Source: CAYFQV01 sp964654185 (GTDB lineage: Bacteria > Spirochaetota > Spirochaetia > DSM-27196 > PWMO01). Taken from it: a stretch of DNA of 64,000 nt. The position numbers were made by a program, and so were the translations under genes. Each line of letters opens with the position of its first letter. The stretch's first letter is position 1. Of this stretch, positions 9,171-18,600 are shown one piece after another. The notes below the pieces were generated by a model. The model saw nothing but the letters and a program-made list of their open reading frames with translations, did not search any database and was not told the DNA's origin. The stretch is taken from contig CAZZIE010000004.1 in NCBI GenBank assembly GCA_964654185.1, positions 6,183-70,182 on the forward strand, in the 5' to 3' direction.

Positions 9171-10037
9171 CTACTTCTGGGCAGCCTGCCGCTCCTCCGC
9201 GTCTGCCACGGCGTCGAGCCTGCACGCCTTGCTGGCTTCCGTTTCCTGGTCCTTGTAGGCGGCGAGACGCCGCAACATGTTGTCGAAGTCCACGGCATGC
9301 CCGTCGAACTCCGGGCCGTCCACGCAGACGAACTTCGTCTCACCCCCGACGGTGACCCGGCATCCCCCGCACATGCCGGTACCATCGACCATGATGGTAT
9401 TGAGGGATACCACCGTATGCACCTCGTAGGGACGGGTCGTTTCGGCGGCGAACTTCATCATGATCGGCGGCCCGATTGCCACGGCGAGATCCGGGGGCGG
9501 GTCCTGCTCGCACTGCTCCTTCAGGGGCTCGGTCACGAGGGCCTTCCGTCCGTAGGAGCCGTCGTCGGTCACCACGATGAGCTCATCCGCAATGGCGCCC
9601 ATCTCCTCTTCCAGGATGACGAGCTCCTTCGTCCGCGCCCCAATGATGATGGTAACGTGATTGCCCGCCTCCTTGAGCGCCTGGGCGATCGGATGCAGCG
9701 GTGCCACACCGATTCCGCCACCGACGCAGACGACCCGGCCGAAGTTCTCAATGTGGGTGGGCTGCCCCAGAGGTCCGAGGACGTTCGCAATGGCGTCCCC
9801 CGCCTGATACGTGGCGAGCACCCTGGTGGTCTTGCCCACCGCCTGGAAGATGAGAGTGATCGACCCCTCGTCGGGGTCCGCATCCGCAATGGTCAGAGGA
9901 ATGCGTTCGCCGAAGTTGTCGTCGAGCTGCAGGATGACGAACTGCCCGGGGTGTCGCTCCCGGGAAATCTCGGGAGCGCGAATGCGCATCTTGAAGACGT
10001 TTTCCGAAAGCTGCGTTCGTTCCAGTATTTCCTTCAT
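9171..10037 (-). CDS. nfnA: NfnA-type subunit, ferredoxin-NADP reductase fold
   Basis: A 288-residue protein with the FAD-binding reductase fold (HPGQFVILQLDDNFGERIPLTIAD), a nucleotide-binding segment (VCVGGGIGVAPLHPIAQAL) and a C-terminal [2Fe-2S] motif DGTGMCGGCRVTVGGETKFVC. The latter matches the Asp plus three Cys ligation described for the small subunit of NfnAB. It would hold the FAD that exchanges electrons with NAD(H) while NfnB handles NADP(H) and ferredoxin. The ATG at 10037 starts the conserved fold and has a GAAGGA site upstream. It is first in a two-gene unit, 86 bases before nfnB. The C-terminal 50 residues are charged and helical. Confidence 0.88.
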   Translation of the reverse strand: MKEILERTQLSENVFKMRIRAPEISRERHPGQFVILQLDDNFGERIPLTIADADPDEGSITLIFQAVGKTTRVLATYQAGDAIANVLGPLGQPTHIENFGRVVCVGGGIGVAPLHPIAQALKEAGNHVTIIIGARTKELVILEEEMGAIADELIVVTDDGSYGRKALVTEPLKEQCEQDPPPDLAVAIGPPIMMKFAAETTRPYEVHTVVSLNTIMVDGTGMCGGCRVTVGGETKFVCVDGPEFDGHAVDFDNMLRRLAAYKDQETEASKACRLDAVADAEERQAAQK

Positions 10038-10144
10038 GCCGGTGTTTCCTTCATGGTACAGAGTCCTCGCACAAGCTTTGCGGCGGGGCCTCCGCGGTCC
10101 GGCGCGCATGTGCGTGCCACTGCGGTCACCCCGCACTGCTGCAG

Positions 10145-10174
10145 CCGACGGGACGCCTCACGCCCGCCCGTCGG
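10145..10174 (-). other. Hairpin in the nfn leader
   Basis: In the predicted nfnAB leader a perfect 8-bp stem (CCGACGGG with CCCGTCGG) closes a 14-base loop. The predicted leader runs from about 10218 to 10038. It has no T run, so it is not a terminator; it may be a regulatory or stabilising element. Confidence 0.45.
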
Positions 10175-10193
10175 CATCGATATAAATCCTATA

Positions 10194-10253
10194 TTATCTA
10201 TAAAAAAGAGTCCATATTGCTCTGATCATACGGCGGCAGGTCGTCCGTGTAAA
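10194..10253 (-). promoter_or_regulatory. nfn promoter with shared downstream 12-mer
   Basis: On the minus strand TTTACA (10248-10253), a 17-base spacer and TATGAT (10225-10230) form a strong sigma-70 promoter. Nineteen bases beyond the -10 lies TTTTATAGATAA (10194-10205). The same 12-mer occurs at the same distance from the promoter of the mbx-like operon (21991-22002). Start of transcription is expected near 10218, giving a leader of about 180 bases for nfnA. Confidence 0.7.
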
Positions 10254-10328
10254 GGGTCTGGTTGAAACATCCTACCTTTCCCGATCACCATTCGCGCCTT
10301 CCGGGGCTTTCCGCCCGGCCGCTGCCGA

Positions 10329-12131
10329 TCAGATTCTTCGACGCTGTGCATTCAGCCCCAGGAGCGTGGCATCAATGCCCTTGGCGGCCTGGTGGCCGTT
10401 GGCAATTGCACTGATCGCGTCGCGCTTGGTGTTGGTAATGTCGCCACCGGCGAATACCTTAGGATCGCCGGTTGCCCCGAACTTGTCTACCGTCACCCGG
10501 CCGCGGTCGACGGTGATCTTTGCCAGCGCCTCCTCCGGCAGGAAGGAGTAGTCCGCATCCTGGCCGATCGCCGAGATAACGGAGTCGAAGACCTCCCGGT
10601 GCTCGGAGCCCTCGATCAAGACGGGCTTCGGACGCTTCCCCTCCCCCTGGTCGACCATCTCCGCCTCGCCCCAGACGAAGGTCGCCTGGGTACTCCGGGA
10701 CGCATCCTCCACGGCAATCGGAACGGCCTGGGGAACGATCCGCACGCCCTCGTCGATGGCCTCATCGATCTCCTCCTCGTCGGCGGGCATGTCCTGGATG
10801 CGGCGCCGGTAGAGCACCGTGACCTCCGCCCCCAGGCGGCGGGCGGTCCGGGCGGCGTCCATGGCGACGTTGCCGCCGCCGATGACGGCGACCTTCTCTC
10901 CCATACCGGGATCGCGCCCGGCGGTAACGTCGTCGAGAACCGTGATTCCCGACAGTACCCGCGGGTGGTCCTCTCCGGGAATGCCCATCTGATAGGCGTT
11001 GGGAAGACCGGTGGAGATGAAGACCGCGTCGTAGTCCCGATAGATGTCTTCGAAGGTGAGGTCGCGGCCAACCTGGAACTCCTGCTTGATCTCGACCCCG
11101 AGGGAGCGGATGTAGTCGATGTCCTTGTTGATCTGATCGTAGGGAAGCCGGTACTCCGGGATTCCGTAACGAAGCATGCCGCCGGGGAGGTCCCGGGAGT
11201 CGTACACGGTGATCTCGTAACCCAGGAGACGCAGATAGTAGGCGGCGCTCAGGCCGCCGGGGCCGGAGCCGACGACTGCCACGCGCTTGCCGTTGGACTC
11301 TTCCGCGCTGCCCAGGATCATCTCGTAGTCCCGGGAGTAGATCTGGTCCGCAATGTAGCGCTTGAGCCAGCGGATCGAGATGGCCTCCCCCTCGCCGTGG
11401 CGCTTTGCACAGACGCTCTCACAGGTGTGCGTACACACCCGCCCGCACGATGCCGGAAGCGGGTTGGATTCATAGACGATGCGCAGGCCTTCTCCGAGAT
11501 CATCGTCGCGGATGGCGCGAATGTAGCCGGGCACGTCCATGTGCGCCGGGCAGGTGGCAATGCAGATGCCGCAGGCGACGCAGCGGTCCGCCTCTTTCCG
11601 GGCCTGCTCCTCGGAATAGCCCTGCACGAGCTCCCGGAAGCTGGTCAGACCCTCCTCGGGAGCGAGCGTCTCCATCTTCACGCGCTCCTTCTCCAGGAGC
11701 TCGTACCCCGGGGCGCGCTCGTACCCGAGGTCGCTCTCGTCCCAGGCCTTCCGGTCCTCTCCGGGAACGTAGCGGAAGACGTCCGGGTCGATGTCGACCC
11801 AGATGTACTCGTTGCTCATGCCCAGAGAGCCGGTGGGGCAGATGTCGACGCAGAGGGCGCACCAGCAGCAGCGGCCGTAGTCCACCATGGGGCGCAGACC
11901 GCTGTCGCCGTGACGCGGCTTGTGCCGGACCGACTCCACCAGATCGATGGCCTCGTTCTGGCACACGGTCTCGCAGGTCCCGCATCCAATGCACATCTCG
12001 CCGTCGTTGGTGTGAAAGCCCCGGTACCGGGGCGCCCCGGGCCGATCATCAATGGGGTTCTTCGTCGTATAGGGCTTCTCGAAGGCGCGCTTCCACACCG
12101 AAAAGGGTGCAATCAGGTCTTTGACACTCAT
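10329..12131 (-). CDS. MbxN/NuoI-like ferredoxin domain fused to a GltD-type flavoprotein
   Basis: A 600-residue fusion. Residues 40-110 are a NuoI/MbxN-type two-[4Fe-4S] domain (CIGCGTCETVC at 47-57 and CCWCALCVDICP at 88-99). From about residue 165 a full GltD-like module follows: Fe-S cysteines (CVACGICIATCPAHMDVPG; CGRVCTHTCESVC), FAD motif GSGPGGLSAAYY, NAD(P) motif IGGGNVAMDAARTARRLGAEV and the final GGDITNTK block. As last gene of the operon it is placed to bring electrons from ferredoxin or NAD(P)H to the catalytic arm. In archaeal Mbx the N subunit is a short ferredoxin-like protein, so this is an enlarged version. It starts 3 bases after the preceding gene. Confidence 0.88.
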   Translation of the reverse strand: MSVKDLIAPFSVWKRAFEKPYTTKNPIDDRPGAPRYRGFHTNDGEMCIGCGTCETVCQNEAIDLVESVRHKPRHGDSGLRPMVDYGRCCWCALCVDICPTGSLGMSNEYIWVDIDPDVFRYVPGEDRKAWDESDLGYERAPGYELLEKERVKMETLAPEEGLTSFRELVQGYSEEQARKEADRCVACGICIATCPAHMDVPGYIRAIRDDDLGEGLRIVYESNPLPASCGRVCTHTCESVCAKRHGEGEAISIRWLKRYIADQIYSRDYEMILGSAEESNGKRVAVVGSGPGGLSAAYYLRLLGYEITVYDSRDLPGGMLRYGIPEYRLPYDQINKDIDYIRSLGVEIKQEFQVGRDLTFEDIYRDYDAVFISTGLPNAYQMGIPGEDHPRVLSGITVLDDVTAGRDPGMGEKVAVIGGGNVAMDAARTARRLGAEVTVLYRRRIQDMPADEEEIDEAIDEGVRIVPQAVPIAVEDASRSTQATFVWGEAEMVDQGEGKRPKPVLIEGSEHREVFDSVISAIGQDADYSFLPEEALAKITVDRGRVTVDKFGATGDPKVFAGGDITNTKRDAISAIANGHQAAKGIDATLLGLNAQRRRI

Positions 12132-12134
12132 GAT

Positions 12135-13370
12135 CTACCTCTCGATCTCCGGCGGATAGGTGTGGAGGCTGACCATGAGCCCCGCAACGTCGGCGATATT
12201 TGTTCCCACCGCCAGCTTTTCCAGCACCACCATGGCGTGGGTGTATGAGGGGCCGCGCACATACACGCGCCGGGGGTATCCGGTACCGTCGGCAACAAGG
12301 AAGTACCCGTATTCGCCCCGGGTACACTCCGCGCGACGGTAGGTCTGCCCGGGTGGGATCTTCCAGTGCAGGACGTTCGGCAGCCTAGTGTGAATGGCGC
12401 CCTCCGCGGGAATGCGGTCGGCGATCTGTCTGATCAGTGAGATCGCCTGGTACATCTCCCGAAAGCGCACCCGGGCGCGGGCGTAGGCATCCGACTCTGT
12501 CTCAGTGACGATGTCAAAGTCCAACTGATCGTAGCCGAGATACGGCGCATCCTTGCGGATGTCCCGGGCGACGCCGGCGGCTCGCGCATTCGGACCGGTA
12601 ATGCCGTAGCGGTCGATCATGTCCGGGGTGATCACGCCGAGCCCCTTTGCCCGGGACTTGAAGACGGCGTTGGAGAACATGGCAAGGTCGATCTCCCCGA
12701 GGAGCTTCTCCACTGTGGCCAGGACCGCCTCGAGACGATCCCGGAAGCCCTCCGGAAGATCCGCGCGAACTCCGCCGGGGATGATGTACATGTGGTAGAT
12801 GCGGCCACCCGAGAGCTCCTCGAAGAGATCGAGGATGTAGTCGCGGTGGACCATGGTCCACTGGCCGATGGTGCCCATGCCGAAGGAGCCCGCCTGGCCG
12901 CCGATCCACTGAAGGAAGCTCGTCAGCCGCGCCATCTCCAGCGTCAGGAGGCGGATCCAGTTGGCCTTCTCCGGCACCTCGATCCCGGCGAGCTCCTCCA
13001 CGGTGGCGGCGTAGAGATACTCGTTGAAATCGGGTTCCGGCACGCAGATCCGGCACACTAACGGGAAGTTCTGAATGAAGGTGCGCCGCTCCATGAGCTT
13101 CTCGAAGCCCCGGTGGAGATATCCCACGTGGGTCCGGCACTCCACGACGGTGTCTCCTTCCACGGTGAGCTCCAGGGACATGTTGCCGGTAATGCCGGGA
13201 TGGTTCGGGCCCTGCCAGAGCTTGAGATACTTCCCGCTCTCGAGATCGATCCGCGGCGCGCCGGTGTCGGAGCCCTCATTCCGGTCCGGGGCGTCGAACT
13301 CGCGATAGGTCGGCTTCTCGTAGATCTCCCGGGAGTCGATGTCCCGGAACAGATGGGTGTACGTGCTCAT
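12135..13370 (-). CDS. MbxL/NuoD-like catalytic subunit
   Basis: A 411-residue homologue of the complex I 49-kDa subunit and of group 4 [NiFe] hydrogenase large subunits (HPGITGNMSLELTVEGDTVVECRTHVGYLHRGFEKLMERR, shown in part). Only one cysteine pair is present, C106 and C109 (LVCRIC). The C-terminal DPCxxC motif that completes a NiFe site is absent; the protein ends SLHTYPPEIER. It therefore cannot hold a standard NiFe centre, as for Mbx/Mbs-type large subunits rather than Mbh or Ech. It overlaps the NuoC-like gene upstream by 4 bases and forms the catalytic arm with it and the NuoB-like subunit. Confidence 0.9.
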   Translation of the reverse strand: MSTYTHLFRDIDSREIYEKPTYREFDAPDRNEGSDTGAPRIDLESGKYLKLWQGPNHPGITGNMSLELTVEGDTVVECRTHVGYLHRGFEKLMERRTFIQNFPLVCRICVPEPDFNEYLYAATVEELAGIEVPEKANWIRLLTLEMARLTSFLQWIGGQAGSFGMGTIGQWTMVHRDYILDLFEELSGGRIYHMYIIPGGVRADLPEGFRDRLEAVLATVEKLLGEIDLAMFSNAVFKSRAKGLGVITPDMIDRYGITGPNARAAGVARDIRKDAPYLGYDQLDFDIVTETESDAYARARVRFREMYQAISLIRQIADRIPAEGAIHTRLPNVLHWKIPPGQTYRRAECTRGEYGYFLVADGTGYPRRVYVRGPSYTHAMVVLEKLAVGTNIADVAGLMVSLHTYPPEIER

Positions 13371-13984
13371 GACGTGCTCTCCCCGTCGGTGCCGGCACCG
13401 CCCGCCTCCGGAGAGGCCGGGTGCGGTCCGTCGATCTCCGCGTAGAGGGCGCGCTTCATGTGCTCCCGGACTACGGTTTTCTTGCGCCCGGGGCGCGGGA
13501 AGTAGCGCGCCTCCGAATAGGCGCGGGTATCGAACTCCCGGCGCATGGGGGGAATGTCGTTCCAGCTCTCCAGGATGAAGGGCTCATCCACCCGGGGGCT
13601 CCCGGGGAAGTCGATGCCGAACATCTCCTTGAGCTCCCGCTGGTAGGTGCTTGCCTGCGCCCAGAGGAGGTGGATCGACTCCATCTCCGCGGCGTCCCGG
13701 GGAACCTCCACCTCGACGCCCACGTCCCGTCGGCCGGTGTAGTCGTGGAGCAGATAGGTGAGACGAAAGGTCCCCTGCTCGATCACGTCGACCGCCGTCA
13801 GGAAGACCAGATGGGTGAACCCCTCGACGTCGCGAAGGTGGCGGATCATGGGAACGGCGTGCGACCGGGAGATCCGGATGAACGCCTGACCGGCGTGACT
13901 GATCCGCCCGTTGTCGGTCTCGAAACGCTGAGCAAGGTCCTGGAGAAGCTCCTCAAGGGGGCGAGTGGCCGTATGCATCGTCAT
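13367..13984 (-). CDS. MbxK/NuoC-like subunit
   Basis: A 205-residue homologue of the complex I 30-kDa subunit. The family signature for this subunit appears as QRELKEMFGIDFPGSPRVDE near residues 122-141, and the preceding region has the alpha-beta fold that packs on NuoD. It has no cofactor. The C-terminal tail (HPASPEAGGAGTDGESTS) is low complexity. The start overlaps nothing upstream; a GGAGGAGAT site lies before the ATG at 13984. It is in the fixed order J-K-L-N of the Mbx operon. Confidence 0.9.
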   Translation of the reverse strand: MTMHTATRPLEELLQDLAQRFETDNGRISHAGQAFIRISRSHAVPMIRHLRDVEGFTHLVFLTAVDVIEQGTFRLTYLLHDYTGRRDVGVEVEVPRDAAEMESIHLLWAQASTYQRELKEMFGIDFPGSPRVDEPFILESWNDIPPMRREFDTRAYSEARYFPRPGRKKTVVREHMKRALYAEIDGPHPASPEAGGAGTDGESTS

Positions 13985-14002
13985 AAATGATCTCCTCCGG
14001 CC

Positions 14003-14773
14003 CTACCAGTTGTAGTCCGGCATGTTCCAGTCGGTGATGACCCTCTTCTGATTCGCCTTGTACCAGTCGAAGTTCTCGGCGTAGTAGTTGGCCCCTTCGG
14101 CTTCGCCGGCGCGGATCAGTTGCTTCAGCTTCTGGAATCCCGCGAGGATGGCTTCAGGGCGCGGCATGCAGCCGGCGACGTAGACATCCACGGGGATGTA
14201 GTGATCGAGGCGGTTGATGGTGTTGTAGCTGTCCCAGTACATGCCGCCGTTGATGGTGCAGCTCCCGAGGCCGATCACGAACTTCGGGTTCTGCATCTGC
14301 TCGTAGCTCCGGACGATACGCTTGAGGGTCTTCAGGGAGACGTAACCCCCAATGATGAAGACGCTCGACTGCCGCGGCGTGGGGCGTCCCTGAATGCCGT
14401 AGCGGTAGGCGTCGAACCGGGCGGTCATGAGGGGACGGAGCTCGATTGCGCCGCAGCCGGTGCCGAAGCCGAGGATCCAGAGGCTCTGGGAGCGGGCCCA
14501 GTTGAGGAATTTCTCAATGATGCCGCGGAAGGGGGCGACCGCCTCGGGGCGGGCGTCACAGAAGCAGGCACGGTCCTGGATCGGCATGTCGAGGTTGGGA
14601 AGGCGCACGCCGTCTCCCGTGATGGGCAGGGTGCGCTTCTCTTCCGGGTCCGACGCGGCGCTTGTGTCCGGGGCCGTTGCCCGCGCCGCTGCCGTGCCCG
14701 GCGCGCCGCCCGGCGCATTGGCCGACGCGTTGGCCGCCGCCTCCGCAGAGGTGCCGTCTGTGTGGTCGCTCAT
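14003..14773 (-). CDS. MbxJ/NuoB-like iron-sulfur subunit
   Basis: A 256-residue homologue of NuoB, the subunit that carries the cluster nearest the catalytic site. Three of the four expected ligands are visible: C107 in GTGCGAIE, C172 in GLGSCTINGG and C202 in VAGCMPRPE. Complex I has two adjacent cysteines at the first motif; here the second is G108. A three-cysteine proximal cluster is what I recall for archaeal sulfane reductase MBS, so the acceptor may be a sulfur compound or another redox partner. About 60 extra N-terminal residues are Ala/Gly/Thr rich and probably disordered. The start overlaps the nuoH-like stop by 4 bases. Confidence 0.9.
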   Translation of the reverse strand: MSDHTDGTSAEAAANASANAPGGAPGTAAARATAPDTSAASDPEEKRTLPITGDGVRLPNLDMPIQDRACFCDARPEAVAPFRGIIEKFLNWARSQSLWILGFGTGCGAIELRPLMTARFDAYRYGIQGRPTPRQSSVFIIGGYVSLKTLKRIVRSYEQMQNPKFVIGLGSCTINGGMYWDSYNTINRLDHYIPVDVYVAGCMPRPEAILAGFQKLKQLIRAGEAEGANYYAENFDWYKANQKRVITDWNMPDYNW

Positions 14774-15696
14774 GCAACGCTCCTTATGATCTGCAGCGCG
14801 ACGGCGATAACGCCGATCGCTGCGGGGATCTTCAAGAAGAAGGTGATCGAATCCTGAACGCGGAAGCGTGGGAAGGAGACTCCCACGAAAACCGTGAACA
14901 GATAGATGAGAAAGGTCTTGATGACCATGGCAAAGATGTTGGTCGCTCCACCGAAGAAGAGGTTCATGTAGAGGATCAGCTTTGCGCCGTTGAAGATGGC
15001 GCGGTTGGACTGGAGCATGCCCATGTAGGAGCCCTGATACTCCGTCGGCGGGCCCATGGGGATCTCCTGCGGTGCGGTGACGACACTGAAGGGGTTACCC
15101 ATGGTCATACCCAGGAAGGCGACCATTCCGGCAATGGTGGCCAGAGGATTGGCAAAGAGGTTCCAGCTGAGAATCCCTCCCTGCTGGACCGCGACGATTT
15201 CGGTTATCGACAGGGTGTTGTGCTGGATTGCCAGGGACACGATCGCCAGGGTGAAGGGCACCTCGAAGGCGGTCATCTGCGCAAGGCCCCGGGCAACGCC
15301 GATGGCGCTGTACGGGTGCCCGCCCTCACCGGCTCCGAGGGCCATGCCGAGCTGGCCGAAGAAGATGAAGTACACCACCAGGAGCAGGTCGCCGGCGAAG
15401 TGGAAGTTCCCGAACACCGTGGAGCCGAAGATGACGGGAATAAACATGAGCGTGCCGATGCCGCCGGCGAGGCGGAAGACCGGCCCCAGATAGAACATGA
15501 TCCCGTGGCTTATGGTTGTCCGCTTGGCGTTGTTCTTGATGATGTCGATGTACGGCTGCCACACGGGGATGCCGATCCGACCTTGGACCCGGGCGCGGAT
15601 GCGGGCGGTGGTTCCCATGAGAAGAATCCCGTAGTTGAAGACCACGAAGAGGGTAATGGCGGCGTACAGGACGTGGAGCAAGATCGGCTCGGTCAT
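14770..15696 (-). CDS. MbxM/NuoH-like membrane subunit
   Basis: A 308-residue integral membrane protein with eight or so helices, homologous to NuoH/HyfC/MbxM, which anchors the hydrophilic arm to the ion-pumping arm. The family's loop with conserved charged residues is visible (GRIGIPVWQPYIDIIKNNAKR near residues 39-59, FEVPFTLAIVSLA with its Glu near residue 152). Transcription and translation are tightly coupled: its start overlaps the stop of the long MrpD-like gene by 4 bases, and its stop overlaps the NuoB-like start by 4. Confidence 0.9.
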   Translation of the reverse strand: MTEPILLHVLYAAITLFVVFNYGILLMGTTARIRARVQGRIGIPVWQPYIDIIKNNAKRTTISHGIMFYLGPVFRLAGGIGTLMFIPVIFGSTVFGNFHFAGDLLLVVYFIFFGQLGMALGAGEGGHPYSAIGVARGLAQMTAFEVPFTLAIVSLAIQHNTLSITEIVAVQQGGILSWNLFANPLATIAGMVAFLGMTMGNPFSVVTAPQEIPMGPPTEYQGSYMGMLQSNRAIFNGAKLILYMNLFFGGATNIFAMVIKTFLIYLFTVFVGVSFPRFRVQDSITFFLKIPAAIGVIAVALQIIRSVA

Positions 15697-18600
15697 GAGA
15701 GACCTCCTGCAATGACGTAGAGAGCGACAACAAAGAGGAGAATGTGGAGCGCGTAGGTCTGGCCGTTGCCGGAGTAGATGCGCCGCATGGCGGAGCCCGC
15801 GGCGTTCACCCCGTCACGGACCCCCGCCCAGAAGGCGATCACGCCGGGTCGTGAGAGAAAGCCCAACGCCTTGTCGTAGTGGGCGAAGAAGTGATGGGCG
15901 AAGTGGGTGGTTTCCGGGCGATCCGGGCGCTCCGCAGCGTAGACAATGTTGAACTGTCCGACCGCCTGGGGACGGCGCATGACGACCATGAGCCACACGA
16001 GGGGCACAATGAACACCACCATGGTGACGTACATGACCAGGTTGCCGTTCCAGTATCCCAGCGTCGAAAGCACCGTGTAGCGCTCCATGACCGTAGCCGT
16101 ACCGAGGTAGGCGCCGGTGGTCGAGAGGAGTGGCTGCACGAGCAGATTCGGATACATGGAGACGCCCATGAGCCCCCCGGCCAGAAGCAACTGCGGCAGG
16201 ATGAGCCAGAAGGGCGCCTCCCGCACCTCGCGATGCGTGTCCTTCAGCTGTCCCAGAAAGATCGTGTGGATGAACTTGAAGAGGTAGAGAAACGCAATGG
16301 TGCTGGCAAAGAAGGCAAGGGCCGCCTGGAAGTACCACCCGCGCTCGAGCAGCGCGGTGTAGAGCATCCATTTGCCGCCGAACCCTGCCAGGGGCGGAAC
16401 CCCCGACACCGCAATGATGGCCATGAGCGACGATATGAAAGTCAGGGGCATCTTCTTGATGAGCCCGCCGAGCTCGTGCATCCGGCTCGTTCCGGTCCTG
16501 AAGATGACTCCGGCCACGGCCAGGAAGAGCATTCCCTTGAAGATCAGGTGGAGCACCGAGAGATAGAGCCCCGTGGTCCATCCGAGCTGACTCGCCATGG
16601 CGACGGCCATGATGATGTAGCCGAGCTGGCTCATGGAGGAGTACGCCAGGAGATACTTCACATCGCTCTGGTACACCGCGAGGAGCGCACCGAAGAGGGC
16701 CGTGAGTGCGCCGATCCAGCCGACGATTGCCAGCAAGAGATCCGCAGCGCCGGCGGTCGTAACGAGGAGCATGCCGACAACCAGGAGTCCCGCAACGGGC
16801 ACCTTGCTCAGAATGCCGGAGAAAACCGGAGACAGGTCGTCCTCCGCCTCGGCGTAGGCGCCGGGAAGCCAGATCTGCACCCCGACGGCACCGGCTTTGA
16901 CCAGAAATCCCGCAACAATGAGGATGAGCGCGGCCAGCGAGGCGCCGGCACTCACGCCCCCGGCCGCGCCGGTGCCGGCGTTGAGGGCCCCGGCGGTCGC
17001 GCCGGACAACGCGGAAACCGCGAGCCCCGCCACGGCCGGTCCCAGCAGAGCCGCTGCATCCGGAGCCAGGGTCGCGGAGACGACGTGGGGAAAGCCGAAG
17101 GCGACGCCGGTGAGCCCCAGGTAGACCAGCCCCACCATGAGAAGGAACGCCCCGCCGACGGAGAAGACAAGATAGCGAAGGGCCGCCCGGGCGGCGCCGT
17201 GTCGCCTCAACAAGAGAAGGTAGGACGCCAGCGTAACCGACTCGAAGGCGAGAAAGAATCCCGCCGAGCTCTCGGCGGCAAGGAGGGAAACCATGCTCAA
17301 GGTGAGTGCGGCAACCAGGGGAAAGAGCCCCGTTGCGCGCTTCCTCCGGTTCAGCAGCGCAAGAGTGGCAATCACGCCGCCTCCCGCGAAGATTCCCAGA
17401 AAAACAACCCCCATGCCTTCGAGCATCGGATAGACCACCCAGCCGAACCCGGCAATCGCCGCCACGGTGAGCAGGGCCTTCACCCGGGCCGGCAACCAGT
17501 CGAGAACCCACAACGCCACAGCCGCGGCAAAGGGCACGAAGAGGAGCACCTCCCGGAAGCCGAACAGCCAGGCCGACAGAGGGCCCAGGACGAGCAGGAT
17601 CACCGCAAACACCCCGGGAGGATCGTCGGCCACGCCGGTCCGGGTCGCGCCGGTGCGGGCCTCGCCGGTGCGGGCCTCGCCGGTCCGTACCGGTGCGGCC
17701 GCCGCGGCGGCGTGGGCAGTCGCCGTGACACCGCGGGCACCCGCCGCAGGCAGCGCGTCGTCAGCGGCCGCCGCGGATCGCGCCCTCTCGTCCGCGACGG
17801 GTTCACCAGCGTCCTCCCCGAGCACCTGCGGAGTCAGCGCCGCCCCGAGAAAGCGGAAGAGATACGTCGCCTCGAGGAGGGAGCCCAGGAGGATCACGAC
17901 GATCCAGAGAACTGAGCCCGCCCCGGCAAGCTGAGTAATGAGCGTCCACTTTGCCCAGAATGCCGGAAAGGGAGGAAGGCCTGCGAGGGCGATTACGAAG
18001 AGTCCCGCGGCAATCAGCAGACCGCGGCGAACTCGTGACCCGTCACCGCCACGGCGCAGCCGGCTTGCCAGACCGGCCAATCCCTCGAAGCCCAGGGAGG
18101 AGGCGATCCAGAAGAGGCCGCCCTTTGCCAGGAGATGATTCACCAGGAGACCGCCGCCTACCAGAAGGGACGTGCCGACGCTCCAGTCCTGCAGATGTGC
18201 CAGCGAGACTGTCGCCACGACCAGACCGAGTTGCGCCACCGAGGAGTATCCGAGCATTCGCCGGACCTGACGCTGCCGGAGTCCCATCAGGTTGGAAAGA
18301 CCGAATGTCAGTACACCGACACCAACGAGGACACTCAGCTGTGGGCCAGGAATCATCGGCACAATCTTGTAGAGGGCAGCAACAATGCCGCCGGAGGTGC
18401 CCACGGAGATGATTGATGCAACTGCCGGCTCGGAGGCTTCATATACATCGAGCGCCCATCCGTTCGCCGGGAAGGGCTTCAGCTCAATCAACAGCGCAGC
18501 GACCACCAGGAACACGGCGACGAATCCCGCGCCGCCGGTAAGAACCTCGCTCCCCTGGGCCGTCAGGATCATGCCGTCAATGTTCAGGGTTCCGGTCACG

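Noticed and set aside
10392..12248. Large plus-strand open frame opposite the mbxN-GltD gene
   Set aside because: Antisense frames stay open in GC-rich genes; the minus-strand product has intact cofactor motifs while this one has no recognisable domain. Similar antisense frames at 7978-9072, 15879-17915, 31286-33067, 34260-36134 and 60248-61591 were rejected for the same reason.
12135..14773. Membrane-bound [NiFe] hydrogenase (Mbh or Ech)
   Set aside because: The large-subunit homologue lacks the C-terminal DPCxxC motif and the small one lacks a CxxC first motif, so no NiFe site can form.
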